DNA of 64,000 nucleotides from Apostichopus japonicus (Eukaryota > Echinodermata > Holothuroidea > Aspidochirotida > Stichopodidae). The notes below the pieces were generated by a model. It was not told where the DNA came from. It was given only the letters and a program-made list of their open reading frames with translations, and ran no database searches. Shown here piece by piece: positions 47,940-60,500 of the stretch. The stretch is taken from the NCBI RefSeq assembly GCF_037975245.1, contig NC_092583.1, positions 6,235,264 to 6,299,263 of the forward strand. The letters run 5' to 3'. A program made the position numbers and the translations under genes. Numbering within the stretch: the stretch's first letter is position 1; each line of letters starts with the position of its first letter.

Positions 47940-48540
47940 GGTACAATACTGGCCTAACTTTGTCGGGCCCATTTTTCGCCAGGTGGGCCCAAATTTTATT
48001 CCACCTCAAATACATTTTGGGGCACATTCTTTGGGGCCGAATTTGTGGGGCCCAATGTTTGGTAACATTTGGGCCCACATTTGCTTTACTTTGCATGAAC
48101 TCTGCAACCAAGTCGGATTATATGCTAAACTTGGTATATAGTTGTTGGTTAATTGGTTGTACATGTAGGCCATCTGGAACCCAAAAAATTCTGCGCCCAC
48201 TTTGAGCTGGGTGGGAGCCAAATTCTATTTCCACCTCAAATGCATTTTTGGACACATTCTTTGGGCCAGAATTTGTTTGGTCCAATATTTTTGAGGTCCA
48301 TTTGGGCCCACATTTAGGGGGTTAAATTTTTGGGGGCAAATACACATTTTTGAGCCACTTTATTTTGAGCTAAATAATGTTGGTACCATTTAGTCACAAA
48401 AATGTTATAGGGCTCCCTTTTTGAAATTTGCAATAACTCCACAACCTTACATAAGATTGTATCCAAACTTGGAATACAGTTGTTTGTTAATAGCTGGTAG
48501 CATACATGTGGCATAAATATTATGATATTGAGTGATGCAT
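47940..48540. repeat. Diverged GGGCCCA-rich direct duplication
   Basis: Two copies of a roughly 280-bp unit with TTCCACCTCAAAT(A/G)CATTTT, GCACATTCTTTGGG, CC.AATTTGT..GG.CCAAT and TTTGGGCCCACATTT, followed by CTTGG.ATA.AGTTGTT.GTTAAT. Probably a dispersed marine-invertebrate repeat. Confidence 0.65.
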
Positions 48541-48689
48541 ACAACACTTTAATATTCCACTAAGCAAGGAGCCATAGTGCCTGTTAGGCTCTTGTTATAA
48601 ATTTTAACCGTTCAAATCATTTTAAATTGAGTTTCGGTTAAATCTTTCCAATCTTCTTCAGGTTATATAAGTTGGTTAACACTTGAAAG

Positions 48690-49250
48690 CAATCATGGGC
48701 CCAGATCCTGGTGGGGACAGCGGGACGCGTCCCCACCAACTTTTTCAGTGGTGAGGACATGATAAACCGTGTCCCCACCAATTTGTCTTGACCAAACGCA
48801 GCATTTCAAATTCCCCTGCATTAAACTTTGGCGCAGTTTGATCCAGCATTGTGAAAATGACATGCAACTTTTCATTTTATTATATTTATCATTTTATGCA
48901 CAGTTGTTAAATATAGGACGGAAAATGCATTTGCGGCAGTCTATATTTGTTTTCTGGGAGAGGACCCCAGACACATCGTATACAAAAGTCTACTTGGATT
49001 ATTTGTCCCCCCGATTTTTTTTTCTGCAGACGCCCATGTATTTCCCCAAACTAAATTTTATAAGCCATGAGATCTAAAACTTAAGGAGGTTTGGGAGCAT
49101 CATTGGGTCTGGGAAGTGTTAGTTCCGGCGATCTTGGAGGTATATTTGCCAAAAAATTCCTTGTACGCTACGCGCGAACCACCCATGGTCGGGCTCTGCT
49201 TAGATAGTATCAGAGAACAGACACGCATCCCCACCATTATCCAAGACTGA
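48690..49250. repeat. Repeat fragments related to the outer inverted repeat
   Basis: Contains CGTCCCCACCAA and GTGTCCCCACCAATTTG words and, at 49,100-49,200, a segment like the outer repeat (TCTGGGAAGTGTTAGTTCC, GTACGCTACGCGCGAACC). This is at least a third, partial copy of that family within 5 kb. Confidence 0.6.
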
Positions 49251-49439
49251 TCTGCGCCCATGAAAGCAATACACAGACATTTGTTTACTATGAGGCTTGA
49301 ATTTTACAATCAAGTAGTGCAATTGCTTTGTCCTATAGGATATACACTACTAAGTTCAAATTAATGTTCAAATTATAAAGTGAATTTGAAATATATGAAT
49401 GCATCATTAATGTTTAATTGTGGATGCTCACATCTTTCC

Positions 49440-49990
49440 TCCAGACCGGAAGTCCATAAATTCTACTTCTTCTATTCTTAGCCAATTAGTATTAAAAACA
49501 ACTTTTCACTGTTTTCTTGCTCATTAAAGAAGCGTGATAATGCTTTATGTTCCTTCTGTAAATTACATGATCAACAATAACTCATTTGTTTTGGGAATGT
49601 GAAATCATCTCTAAATTCTTTTTAGATGTTGAGCAAGAGGTGTTTGGTCGTCAATTTCTTTTCTCCAAAAGATTTTTTTCTGGCATATAAGTTACTTCTA
49701 AGCATCCTTACAACTTTTTGATCTTCCACTTTGATTTTACATTTAAAAAAAAAGGAGAGATGAGACTTAAATTTGCAACAGAAGATAAAACTGCAACAAA
49801 ATGTTAAACTTTCTTTCACAAGTGGAAAACAATTTCATATTTCCGTTTTTATACAACTAATGCTTTTCATTCCGGTTCTTGCTGGTTGTCTAAGTTATGT
49901 AATTTTTCTACTTGCAAGTTTGAAAAGATTTTACCTCAATGTACAAATGATATGCAAAGATGATTTGAATAAAGATGGCAAAGCACAATA
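49440..49990 (+). mobile_element. L1/Tx1-like LINE ORF2 C-terminal fragment (zf-RVT)
   Basis: The plus strand reads DNALCSFCKLHDQ, then after a one-base shift THLFWECEIISKFFLDVEQ. This is the C-x2-C...H-x3-5-C pattern of the reverse-transcriptase zinc-binding domain found at the end of L1-type ORF2. Further frames are broken and A/T-rich. Confidence 0.7.
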
Positions 49991-50786
49991 GAAAGGGGGT
50001 CTCCCCCAGAAATATTAATAACTTTAAACATCAAATGATGCATTGTAAGGCATATTTAAGACTATAATTTAGGTCTTTATAAATAGCTATGAATGGAAGG
50101 TTGTGCTGATAAATAATAATCAATTCAAAATTTCCTCCGACTAGGTAAGGTAGGTCCCTGAATCTTTTTTGAAGAGGCAAATGAAGTATTTATAATGATG
50201 GGGGTACACTAAGATCATTGAAGGCATCTCTCTTTGTAGGAGTCTGAGGGTCCTTCACCAGAAAACAAAAATTAGACATCAAATGGTTTCATACCGAGGC
50301 ATGTTTAGACTATAAATTAGGTCCATAGTAAGTAGCTCTAAATGCAATGTTATGCTAATAAATACTTTGTGTGAGGTGGAAAGAGGAGGGTTGGGGGGGG
50401 GGGGGTGGGAGAGTAGGGTTCACACGTAGTAGTGGTCCATTTCTTCCTGGGCTAACAGAACCATTTTCACAAGACTGATACCCTCCCCCTCGCATAGGAC
50501 ACTGGTATTCTAACAAAGATACTATTTCCAAGTGAACTTCTTGGCCCAACAGATATTTCAAATGCTTGAACTGTTTTATGCCGTTGTAATTTCAATCTTA
50601 CAGCGTCATTGTGGGCGAGTGACAAGCAGAAAACATCTACTGAGAAGATAATACGTCTATTCAAGCAGCAATCATTATAGCACAAATATGGGAGGATTCT
50701 GTCTTTCTCTTTTGTTGGCATTAATTTGCCGTCACGACTCTACCTCCATGGACAGTGAAGGTCAGCAGTGCTGCCCCAAAATATGC

Positions 50787-51580
50787 TAGAGAATTGATTA
50801 CATAGTACTCTAATATGCTAGAGATTTGATTACATAGTACTCTAATATGCTAGAGATTTGATTACATAGTACTCTAATATGCTAGAGAATTGATTACATA
50901 GTTCTCAAATATGCTAGAGATTTGATTAGATAGTACTCTAATATGCTAGAGATTTGATTACATAGTACTCTAACATGCTAGAGATTTTATTACATAGTAC
51001 TCTAATATGTGAGAGATTTGATTAGATAGTACTCAAATATGCTAGAGATTTGATTACATAGTACTCAAATATGCTAGAGATTTGATTAGATAGTACTCAA
51101 ATATGCTAGAGATTTGATTAGATAGTACTCTAATATGCTAGAGAATTGATTAGATAGTACTAAAATATGCTAGAGATTTGATTACATAGTACTCTAATAT
51201 GCTAGATTTATTACATAGTACTCTAATATACTAGAGATTTTATTACATAGTACTCTAATATGCGAGAGATTTGATTAGATAGTACTCAAATATGCTAGAG
51301 ATTTGATTACATAGTACTCAAATATGCTAGAGATTTGATTACATAGTACTCAAATATGCTAGAGATTTGATTACATAGTACTCAAATATGCTAGAGATTT
51401 GATTACATAGTACTCTAATATACTAGAGAATTGATTACATAGTACTCAAATATGCTAGAGATTTGATTAGATAGTACTCAAATATGCTAGATTTGATTAG
51501 ATAGTACTCTAATATGCTAGAGATTTTATTACATAGTACTCTAACATGCTAGAGATTTTATTACATAGTACTCTAATATC
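50787..51580. repeat. 32-bp AT-rich tandem array, about 25 copies
   Basis: Unit contains AATATGCTAGAGATTTGATT and ACATAGTACTCT, with AGTACT as an internal palindrome. Variants change T to A at CTCTAA/CTCAAA, ACATAG/AGATAG and GATTTGATT/GATTTTATT. In the intergenic region. Confidence 0.95.
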
Positions 51581-51599
51581 AGAATTACTCAACTTCTCA

Positions 51600-52930
51600 G
51601 GATAACATCATGCAAGTAACACAACACTCCAAGCAATTTTGTTTGTTTCAATGATTATATTGTCTTAATGAAGAAATAAAACAAGCCTACACAATGTTAT
51701 ACTTTCTGTACTTCACTTTCTAAAGTTCAACTATTGTGCATGTGTGTTCCTTATCAACAGCAAGGAATGATGATTATCTTACATTATTACTCATTGTATG
51801 GAGATACTATGTTCATTAATCAAACCTAATAATGTTGACTTATATTAGAAGTTTAAGATACAGTTTACTGCTAGTCTCACAGCTTATTCTCTTACTGAAG
51901 CATTCATTGTTTTATTCACCCTCACAGAGTTTGTACATATTTAGGAGGATCTCAAGGTCCAGGAAGGAATCTCCAGCATGTAACAGCATGATAATGTTTG
52001 GGGGCAAACTGTTTACTTTTAAAGGAATCAAAATGAATTCTTCAAAACAAAGTCAATTTTTCATGCAGCGATACTTGTAATTTCATGTTGTGACATGCTC
52101 TTGTAAGATCTCCACTTTTGGGATAATACTCCTGCAAATAGTCAGAGTTTGGTGCATTTATAATCCACACATTAAACAGGACACATAATTACCACCATGC
52201 CTGAGTTGAAATGGTTTGTAATGCAACCAGAACTTCTAAACATCCCATTGTTGCCAGCTTACAATAAAGTATTCCAATGTCGTTTGAGAGTATCAAAGAC
52301 CAAACATCTATTGCATTAAAAGTACCAAATTACACTAGTTAAGCAGAGAAAGCTAAGAAGAGTTACAGACAAGCCAAATATAAACTAAGTTATGACCCAC
52401 CAGCCCAAGTAATCTAACCTTCCACTCAGAGAAGAGACCACACAGGGATGTAGTCAACCCACTGTATACCTTACACTTTGTGTTTAACATACTTGAACAT
52501 ACATCACAGGGTTAAAAAACTCTTTCTTCCCTGTAAATTAAGTATTCATCATATTCATCAGCAATAAAGAAAGAAAGAGAAACTCTGTCATTTACCTTAA
52601 ATAAATTAAATCTGTGTTGTGGAGATGTTTTTTGTAACAGATATTAAACAGGAAGATAATGCAAAAAATTCTTTGAAACAGAACTAAGTCTCATAACTTA
52701 GCAAGGGAAGGTTGATAGCAAGAAACTAGGTATAATTGCTAAACTACAGCTGTAGTTAAACAGTGGTATGAGTTTTTCTATTAACTGCTAAATTCCAGCT
52801 GTAGTTACAGTGGTTGGTATGAGTTTTTCTATTCATTAAATTCTAGACATAGAAATATATCAGCAGCCTCATTCCAGCTTAAACAATTAACATTTGTTTA
52901 CAACACGCAAGTATATCATGATATGAAGTT
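51600..52930. other. Intergenic sequence, nothing recognised
   Basis: AT-rich; a short duplication near 52,735-52,830 (TAAACTACAGCTGTAGTTA / TAAATTCCAGCTGTAGTTA). No coding frame or mobile element recognised. Confidence 0.4.
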
Positions 52931-52944
52931 TGATAAGAAGAATT

Positions 52945-53022
52945 AAAGTCATGTCGTCAAGGTGGAGTCATGTCGTCATGTCGTGAAGTCATGTCGTCAT
53001 GTCGTGAAGTCATGTCGTCAAT
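52945..53022. repeat. GTCATGTCGTGAA short tandem repeat
   Basis: Repeated GTCATGTCGTCAT/GTCATGTCGTGAA blocks, about 5 copies, CpG-containing within an AT-rich context. Confidence 0.8.
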
Positions 53023-53339
53023 ATGACCACTGTTCTGGAATTTTGATGAGAGACACGTCTGGTTGCTTAATTAACCCTTACAACTCCAGACATCCTAATA
53101 TATATTGCTCATTGAATGATATTGACTGATTTAATACTACTCTTAAACCAATAAACAAGAACTGACAAACTGATAATTCATATTAGTTTCCCTGATCAGC
53201 AAGACTTCTACCAAACTAGTAACATACAGTTCACTGGCTCTTCATTACAGGGCTTTCTTCAATTCTGAAAGTGACCGCATTTTTGTAGACAAAGGAAGGC
53301 ATTAAGATAACACAGCAACAACTAGAAGATAAGATGACC

Positions 53340-54183
53340 AAAAAAGTAAACCACATTTTAAGGGAAACAGCAGAATATAGAAACAGACAATAATCTATCA
53401 ATGAGTTTTATTATAGTTCTTATTCTCTGAAACTCAAAAGTAAACCACATTTTAAGGCAAACAGCAGAATATAGAAACAGACAATATCTATTAATGAGTT
53501 TTATTATAGTTCTTATTCTCTGAAACTTAAAAGTAAACCACATTTTAAGGGAAACAGCAGAATACAGAAACAGACAATATCTACAATTAGTTTTATTGTT
53601 GTTCTTATTCTGTGAAACTCAAAAGTAAACCACATTTTAAGGGAAACAGCAGAATACCGAAACAGACAATATCTATCAATGAGTTTTATTATAGTTCTTA
53701 TTCTCTGAAACTCAAAAGTAAACCACATTTTAAGGGTAACAGCAGAATAGAGAAACAGACAATATCTATCAATGAGTTTTATTATAGTTCCTATTCTGTG
53801 AAACTCATAAGTAAACCACATTTTAAGGGAAACAGCAGAATACAGAAACAGACAATATCTATCAATGAGTTTTATTATAGTTCTTATTCTCTGAAACTCA
53901 AAAGTAAACCACATTTTAAGGGTAACAGCAGAATACAGAAACAGACAATATCTATAAAGGAGTTTTATTGTTGTTCTTATTCTGTGAAACTCAAAAGTAA
54001 ACCACATTTTAAGGGAAACAGCAGAATACAGAAACAGACAATATCTATCAATGAGTTTTATTATAGTTCTTATTCTCTGAAACTCAAAAGTAAACCACAT
54101 TTTAAGGGTAACAGCAGAATACAGAAACAGACAATATCTATAAAGGAGTTTTATTGTTGTTCTTATTCTGTGAAACTCAAAAG
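53340..54183. repeat. 93-bp tandem array, about 9 copies, behind DNA2
   Basis: Unit contains AAAAGTAAACCACATTTTAA, GGGAAACAGCAGAATA, CAGACAATATCTAT and GAGTTTTATTATAGTTCTTA. Because 93 is divisible by 3, one frame on each strand stays open for over 220 codons (53,612-54,358 plus; 53,513-54,199 minus). The last units form a 186-bp higher-order pair (TATAGTTC..CTCTG and TGTTGTTC..TCTG types). Each unit has TTTATT, i.e. AATAAA on the DNA2 strand. Confidence 0.96.
54150..54155 (-). terminator. Candidate polyadenylation signal of DNA2
   Basis: AATAAA on the minus strand, about 220 bp after the DNA2 stop. It is the first of nine such hexamers spaced about 93 bp apart, because each unit of the 93-bp array carries one. 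Which is used cannot be told from sequence. Confidence 0.35.
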
Positions 54184-54376
54184 AAATGTAACTTTTCATT
54201 TATCTCAGATACATTTCTATCTAGATTTCAGCTTCCATCAATTGAATATTAATTTGATCCACTCAACCATAAACATTCCATTTGTGCTCTCTGTTTCAAT
54301 GATACTTGTCTGTGTTATAATACAGCAATCCATCAAAAAACATTACTGCTACCAGTAAACTTGATACCAGCATAAA

Positions 54377-54556
54377 TCATATCTTGTCCATGCCTGATAT
54401 TATTGATATAAATCCTTTCTGTTCTAAGATACCCATTAATTTAGACATGCAGGCAGTCAGGCATAACACTGATCCATTACCAAACATGATCAATTTTTTC
54501 TTTGCTCTTGTTAATGCCACATTTATTCTCCTGGCATCTTCCAGAATGGTCTTTCC
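54377..54556 (-). CDS. DNA2: DNA2 last exon (motif VI and stop)
   Basis: 59 codons plus [34 protein letters not shown], then an ending [20 protein letters not shown] is motif VI with the arginine that senses ATP. The protein ends soon after the helicase core, as in other DNA2 proteins. The 93-bp tandem array begins about 190 bp beyond the stop. Confidence 0.95.
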   Translation of the reverse strand, partial: GKTILEDARRINVALTRAKKKLIMFGNGSVLCLTACMSKLMGILEQKGFISIISGMDKI

Positions 54557-57500
54557 CTGTGGAGAAACAAGAAAGGAATGGAATGTTATACCAGCCAAAT
54601 GCAACAACAAGCTGTTTCCATGGTACCTTGATATGGGAAATAGCAATCTTACATACAATAGATTATATGCAAATTGTTGAAAGATGATTTAACCTTGGAG
54701 TCCACATTAAGAATGTTTTTGGTACATTGTTCTAATAGTCCATTTAACAGCACTAACATGAACAAACAGAAATAGATTCATGTAGGTGTGTCATTTGAGT
54801 TGGAAAAGTGACTCATAGATACAGAGGGTAAAATCATTGCTTTGTACAAGTTGAGAGAACTTACATTTTTGAATGTAAACCTCCCAATATTCCAATGCAA
54901 AAACATTGCAACATTATGACATTGTGTGCCATCACACATTGACTTTCTTAAAACATTGTATACAACAAAGAGTTCATAGCCACTGAAGAATGCAGAACAA
55001 TAAAGTTCAGATTGTTGAACCAAATATATGTTGAATCCTTTGATATATATGTAGTACTGTGTGATTATCAGCAGAGTATAGAGAAGTAAGACTGATTAGA
55101 ATTAAGGGAATTACCCGAGCTAGATTATATTTAGGGAATAATTAGTGAAAGAGAAAGAGAATGGAAGGGAAATGTGGAGAGAGACTTCTTCACCTTCCTT
55201 CAAGTGATTATTCCTGAGTTTTACATATTAAATAAATATGACAAAAACATAAAACAATAAGCCAAAACTAATCAAAGTCTACCCCAGCCTCATAAATTTG
55301 TGCCGGCTCAAAAGATTTTTTGAGCATTTGGTTTATGTGAACACCGATGGGTTTGACATCAACATTATGGAGACAGTGCAAGCTAAAGGAGGTTTGTGTT
55401 ATGGCAACAAGGGTCAAGTGTCTTCTGTCCAAGTGTTTGGAGATTTAGAACACATTAAAAAGCTCTTTCCCTTAGACCTGTTAATCAGATCAGCATATGT
55501 ACTATGATGATCTAAGATAAAACAACTAATTCTGTAGAGTCTATTTAACTTAAATGGAAGAAATAAGCAGTTTCATAATAAAAAGTTCAACCGTCAAAAT
55601 ATGTTGAGCTGTACCTGCTGTTGTTGAAGAGTGAATGAAACAATGATAACATTCTTATCCCTTCCCTGGTACTTGTCTATGGTATTAACTTCCACATCTT
55701 TAGACATTCCCATTGACTGCAGCAGATGACATTGCTTCCTATATGGTGATATGATACCAATCTCCCCTGGATTGCAACCACACTGCAACAAGCAAGAAAA
55801 ATAAATGAGAATGATTACTCAAACAAAGGCTTTAATATAGCACTCTGAATATGTCAGATAAAACAGTCCTAATGGGTAATGGTGGATATGGTCACCCTTA
55901 CTTCTAGAAAAAAAGAAGAACAGTAACATGAAAGCTGCATCATTTCTATCAATTGCTGCTATTTTTACAGTTCTTGTTCCAAGTTTAAGCTGATTTGATT
56001 CATTGCTACAACACTCACCCGAATGAGATGTTCTACGGTTGCCTTTACATGGTTTGCTTCTACATGATTCACTCCCCGCTCAGTTTCTTCATTATGCAGC
56101 TGTATATAGAAAGGAATGCACAGAACAAACAGGTTGAAGATAGCAGTCAGTGTTCTAACAATTCACTCTAACAAATCATTACAACACTCATCTTAACTGC
56201 TAAAAACAAATCATGACAATTTTAAGTTTCCTTCTTCAAATTTGCTGCAGGGCTTTACAGTTGTGTCAAGATATTTGTTGTATATATAACTATTAAACAG
56301 TTTTAACATTCACAGAATATCAGTACCAGGAAAAGAAAAGTGGAACCAATGTTTGATGATAAGTTTTCTTTGTAAATACTTAGTTAAGGTTGAGAAACAC
56401 TTTGATATAACATTATAAGGTACAAAACTTAATGTTACAAACCCTACCTGTTCTGTGCTAAAGAATCTTACTACAGTCTCAGGTAAAAGAGCAAGCTGAA
56501 GCCAGGCGGTCAAAGGTACCTTTATAGAGAAACAATGGATACTTGTGATCATATTTAAAATGGAGAGGCATACAACAGATGATTAATGTTTACTAGCTGG
56601 TACTAGATTAATATGTATGGAGCTGTGGAAAGGTCAGTTACAATCAGAGTATGATATAAGTATATGGCTGAAGTCGCTATGAATCGTAGAATATTTATTT
56701 AATAATCTATTGTTTTAACAGATGACTGAATGTTAAGTGCCAAAAGTTCCTAGAAATACTGTTCTTCTTCCACTAATGTGTTGATCAAAATTGATTCTAA
56801 TTGAACATTTAGGAGGGAGATCCTTTCAAATTAACGACATGGGTGTTGATAAATCAATCAACTACACACAGACAGACTGATTGACATGCTTCCTCCATTT
56901 GTAGTACATGTTCTAAATACTGTAAACTACCTTGTACAGGATACTTTTTTTTTATAAACTTTCCATGGATTTGTAAAACTTGTGATTATACAATCTATAG
57001 AATTATGTTTTATAAAATCAAGAGACCTCCTTTTTCCCAGAACTAAGCTTACCATCCGTGGCAAAAGAAATTAAAGTTCATAGAGTCTCTGTATATTTGA
57101 CTGCTTTCAGAATGAATGAAAGGCACTGAAGTCACCTGTTCATTGCACATACAAGACATCAGTGGTGGACAAGATTGTGACTAAATCAAGTGATGAGCTG
57201 ACCTAATCTAATTAACCAATAATTCAATTCAAATCCACATCTATAGGTAACCAAGCCTGGTTTCTATTGTACATTGATATCTAACATATTTTATCAGCAA
57301 CTGTTTTACCATTGCAACAAGCCATTAATTCAAACTGATGCAAATGACTTCCCTAGCCAATCAGTGTACAGCTAGTAATAAGATATAAACAAGGAGTTGG
57401 TGGGTTGTATTTAAATAACTTGAAACCTTTACATTCTTATACAAGAATTTTTTTGTACATAGGTGATGAACTTTCTTCTCTTTCAACATGTTAAAATAAA

Positions 57501-60500
57501 GGTTTTAGTATTACTAATCAAACTGAGTGCTTGAACAAAAAGAACCTACATTGGGTGTATAGTGTGGAAGATCTAGTAAGTGACTCTGTACTTGTTGATT
57601 GCCACAGTGAAGGGCTCCTGCATAAGTGAAAGCATTGCTAAGATCCATGATTGTTGGATGCATCCGATACTGAAATCTCAGTTGACTAACAGAACTAGGG
57701 CAACCAGAGGCTAATCGTTGAAACAGACTCTCATCCATACCAGCAACTCTATCAAATCAGAGATAAAGGACAATATAACCCAGGCTACAAAAATGACAGT
57801 AAAATAATTACTTAATCATAAGTAGTTATGGTTATTAAATGTAAGGTTTGCTTACTGCATAATTAAGGCTGCTCCATAGAACCAATACTACCTTAAATAT
57901 GGAAAACACTTTGGTTGAGAGTATTGCAAGAAATGAGTTAAAAGCACCTCAATTGCTGAAGCAAATGATCAAGATATGAATAATAAATTATCTACGTCAA
58001 ATATATAAAATTAGCAGCATCAGATTTTGACTATACCTTGCAGTGGTACTCTGAACCAGAGGGGGTAACTGCTTATGGTCTCCAACCAACACAAATTTAG
58101 ATGTCTTAAAGAGAGGGGCAAGGCAGACAGGCTGACTGATCTGGGATGCTTCATCGATGATACAGTAATCAAACCATTTATGGCTCAGTAAAGGTGACTT
58201 TACACCAAGACTGGTAGCAGCAATTACTGGCTGTGTTGTAAAGATGATAAAAAATAGTTGAAAGATAGTACCATTCAAAACAATTTGGTCAGTTAGAAAT
58301 TCCTTGATGAAGCAAATGTGCAAATGAATAAAGAGGCAGTGGACTATTACCAGAAATATGCCAAAAAATGTCAATCAATCATGAAAAAATGCTTTTTCCC
58401 CTTTTGCAGAATATTTTTGAACATAACTTACTTAGACATAAATTTTCATTAAATCTGAATTCAAGAATATTGAATCAACTCTCAACAATCTTTACCTTTA
58501 AGGTTGCAAGGCAACAACATTAGAAGAACAATACAGCCAAAAGAACCAAATATTGCATAAAACTTCCAACAAAGGAACATAAGTGTCGAAGACATGAAAC
58601 TAGATACTGACTGTGGTTTCAATTAAATTAGCAACATCATCTACTCCACATCCTCTGAGAACTGTGCTTTCGGAATACTGATGAAGTTGATGGTGAATCC
58701 GGTAAGTAGATCCAAGACGAAGGAAGGAGATGTTAGCCTACAAGAGAACAAACACTAATTACTGCATTTAAATAGATAGCTCTAAACACTACAATGGTTA
58801 TACCACATTGACAGGACAAAAAATTGATTACTACATGGGTGTTGTGGAAAGCTTGCATAGAACCTCATGTTATCACAAATGCAACTAGTAGTAATTTATC
58901 TGTAGCTTCTTTTGCATGGTTATCTTTAAGAGTTGAAAAGAAGCTCTTGAAATGGAAGACATGGAAAAAAGTTTTTTAAACCAATAAGTTGCTATAATGT
59001 TTCAGCATTATTATTGAGTGTTGTAGTTATTCTCAGACAATATAAAGTGATAATATTCAGGAGAATAACCTGAAGTTATCTTAGAAGGGAATTCCTTGGT
59101 CAAATAAACTGACAATTACAGATTAGCCGTTGAATCATATTGAAGGTTTACCTCTTTGAGTTTTAGAAGGATATTATCAACAGCTGAGTGAGTGTAACTA
59201 GTTAAGAGAACAGATTTGCCTTCCAGAACTAGAATCCGAACCAAAGCTACTACTGTTGATGTCTTCCCTGAAAGGAAGGAAAACAAGGAAAGAAAATAGA
59301 CAGTAAAATATGTAAACAATTATATGAAATCATTTCTGAAATTAAATTGCATTCTAGAAAAATTGGATATCGAAGTCTAATTTGACATGGAATAATTAAC
59401 AAATGGTAGAAAGGGAAATCTTTGTTAACATGTAAAATTAATATGTTGCAACTGAATGATGTTAAAAGCCAACAAACCATAGACATGTTTGTACACTCTG
59501 GTAGTAATCATTCCATGTCTGGCAGATATTGCTGTGTTATAATGCATAGGATAGGATCCTATGAGTTATAAACCAGATAAAGGTGGAATAAATACCTTCT
59601 TGTAGGATCTTCTATTTGTAGTCAAAGTGACTCACTGCACCATTTGAAACTGTCAAAACTTTACTCTACCCAAGTGAACAGCTGAAACAAGAATTACTTT
59701 GCTGAATTTAACTGCTTTCATCCTGTTTTTACAATTTTCTAGCTTAGACCAAACCAACTAGTTTTATAATCACAGGGACAATTGCTCAAATTATAAATAA
59801 TAATTTGTAATAATCTGCATCCATCCTTACCTGTGCCAGGCATTCCCATTATCAGAGTATAATCTTCATTGTGTAGTACCTTCATGATGGCAGAGTGTTG
59901 GTCTTCATTCATTGTTGCTAAAATTGCTTTTGCTGGAAACACAATGAATTACAACATACATTTATATCAGCTAATCAGGTAGCTATCAATAATGTGAGTG
60001 AATGATTGATGTTACACAGTATCACACCACATGACCATTACGATATGAAAACCAGAGACTGTGTAAATAATATGAATATGGTCGCAATTGTAATTAAATC
60101 CAGGTCATGTCAAGGAGAAAAGCATAGACAAGACATGCAGTTTCCATACATTGTATTCAATGTGAGCTCACCCAAAAAAATATAACTGTTAAACAAAACA
60201 AAAACGTGAATTGTTGGCATTATGATTACATATGTGTTGTTATTTTTAGAATAAAATTGTTTGCATAAATTCACAGTGGTCAAGTTTTTCTGTTTGTCTC
60301 TCTGTTTGCTGTGTGAATAAACACTTAAATTAAGAAACTACAAGATACATCCAGCCGACTGACAAAATGAAAAGAAAAGACAAACTCAGGCTTTACTAAC
60401 CTTCATTTGATAAGGAATCTATATCACGAGGAGAGACGTTGCTAGGGGAACACAAATCAATGATGACATCTCTGAGTCTTGATCTTAGTGAGAAAAAAGC

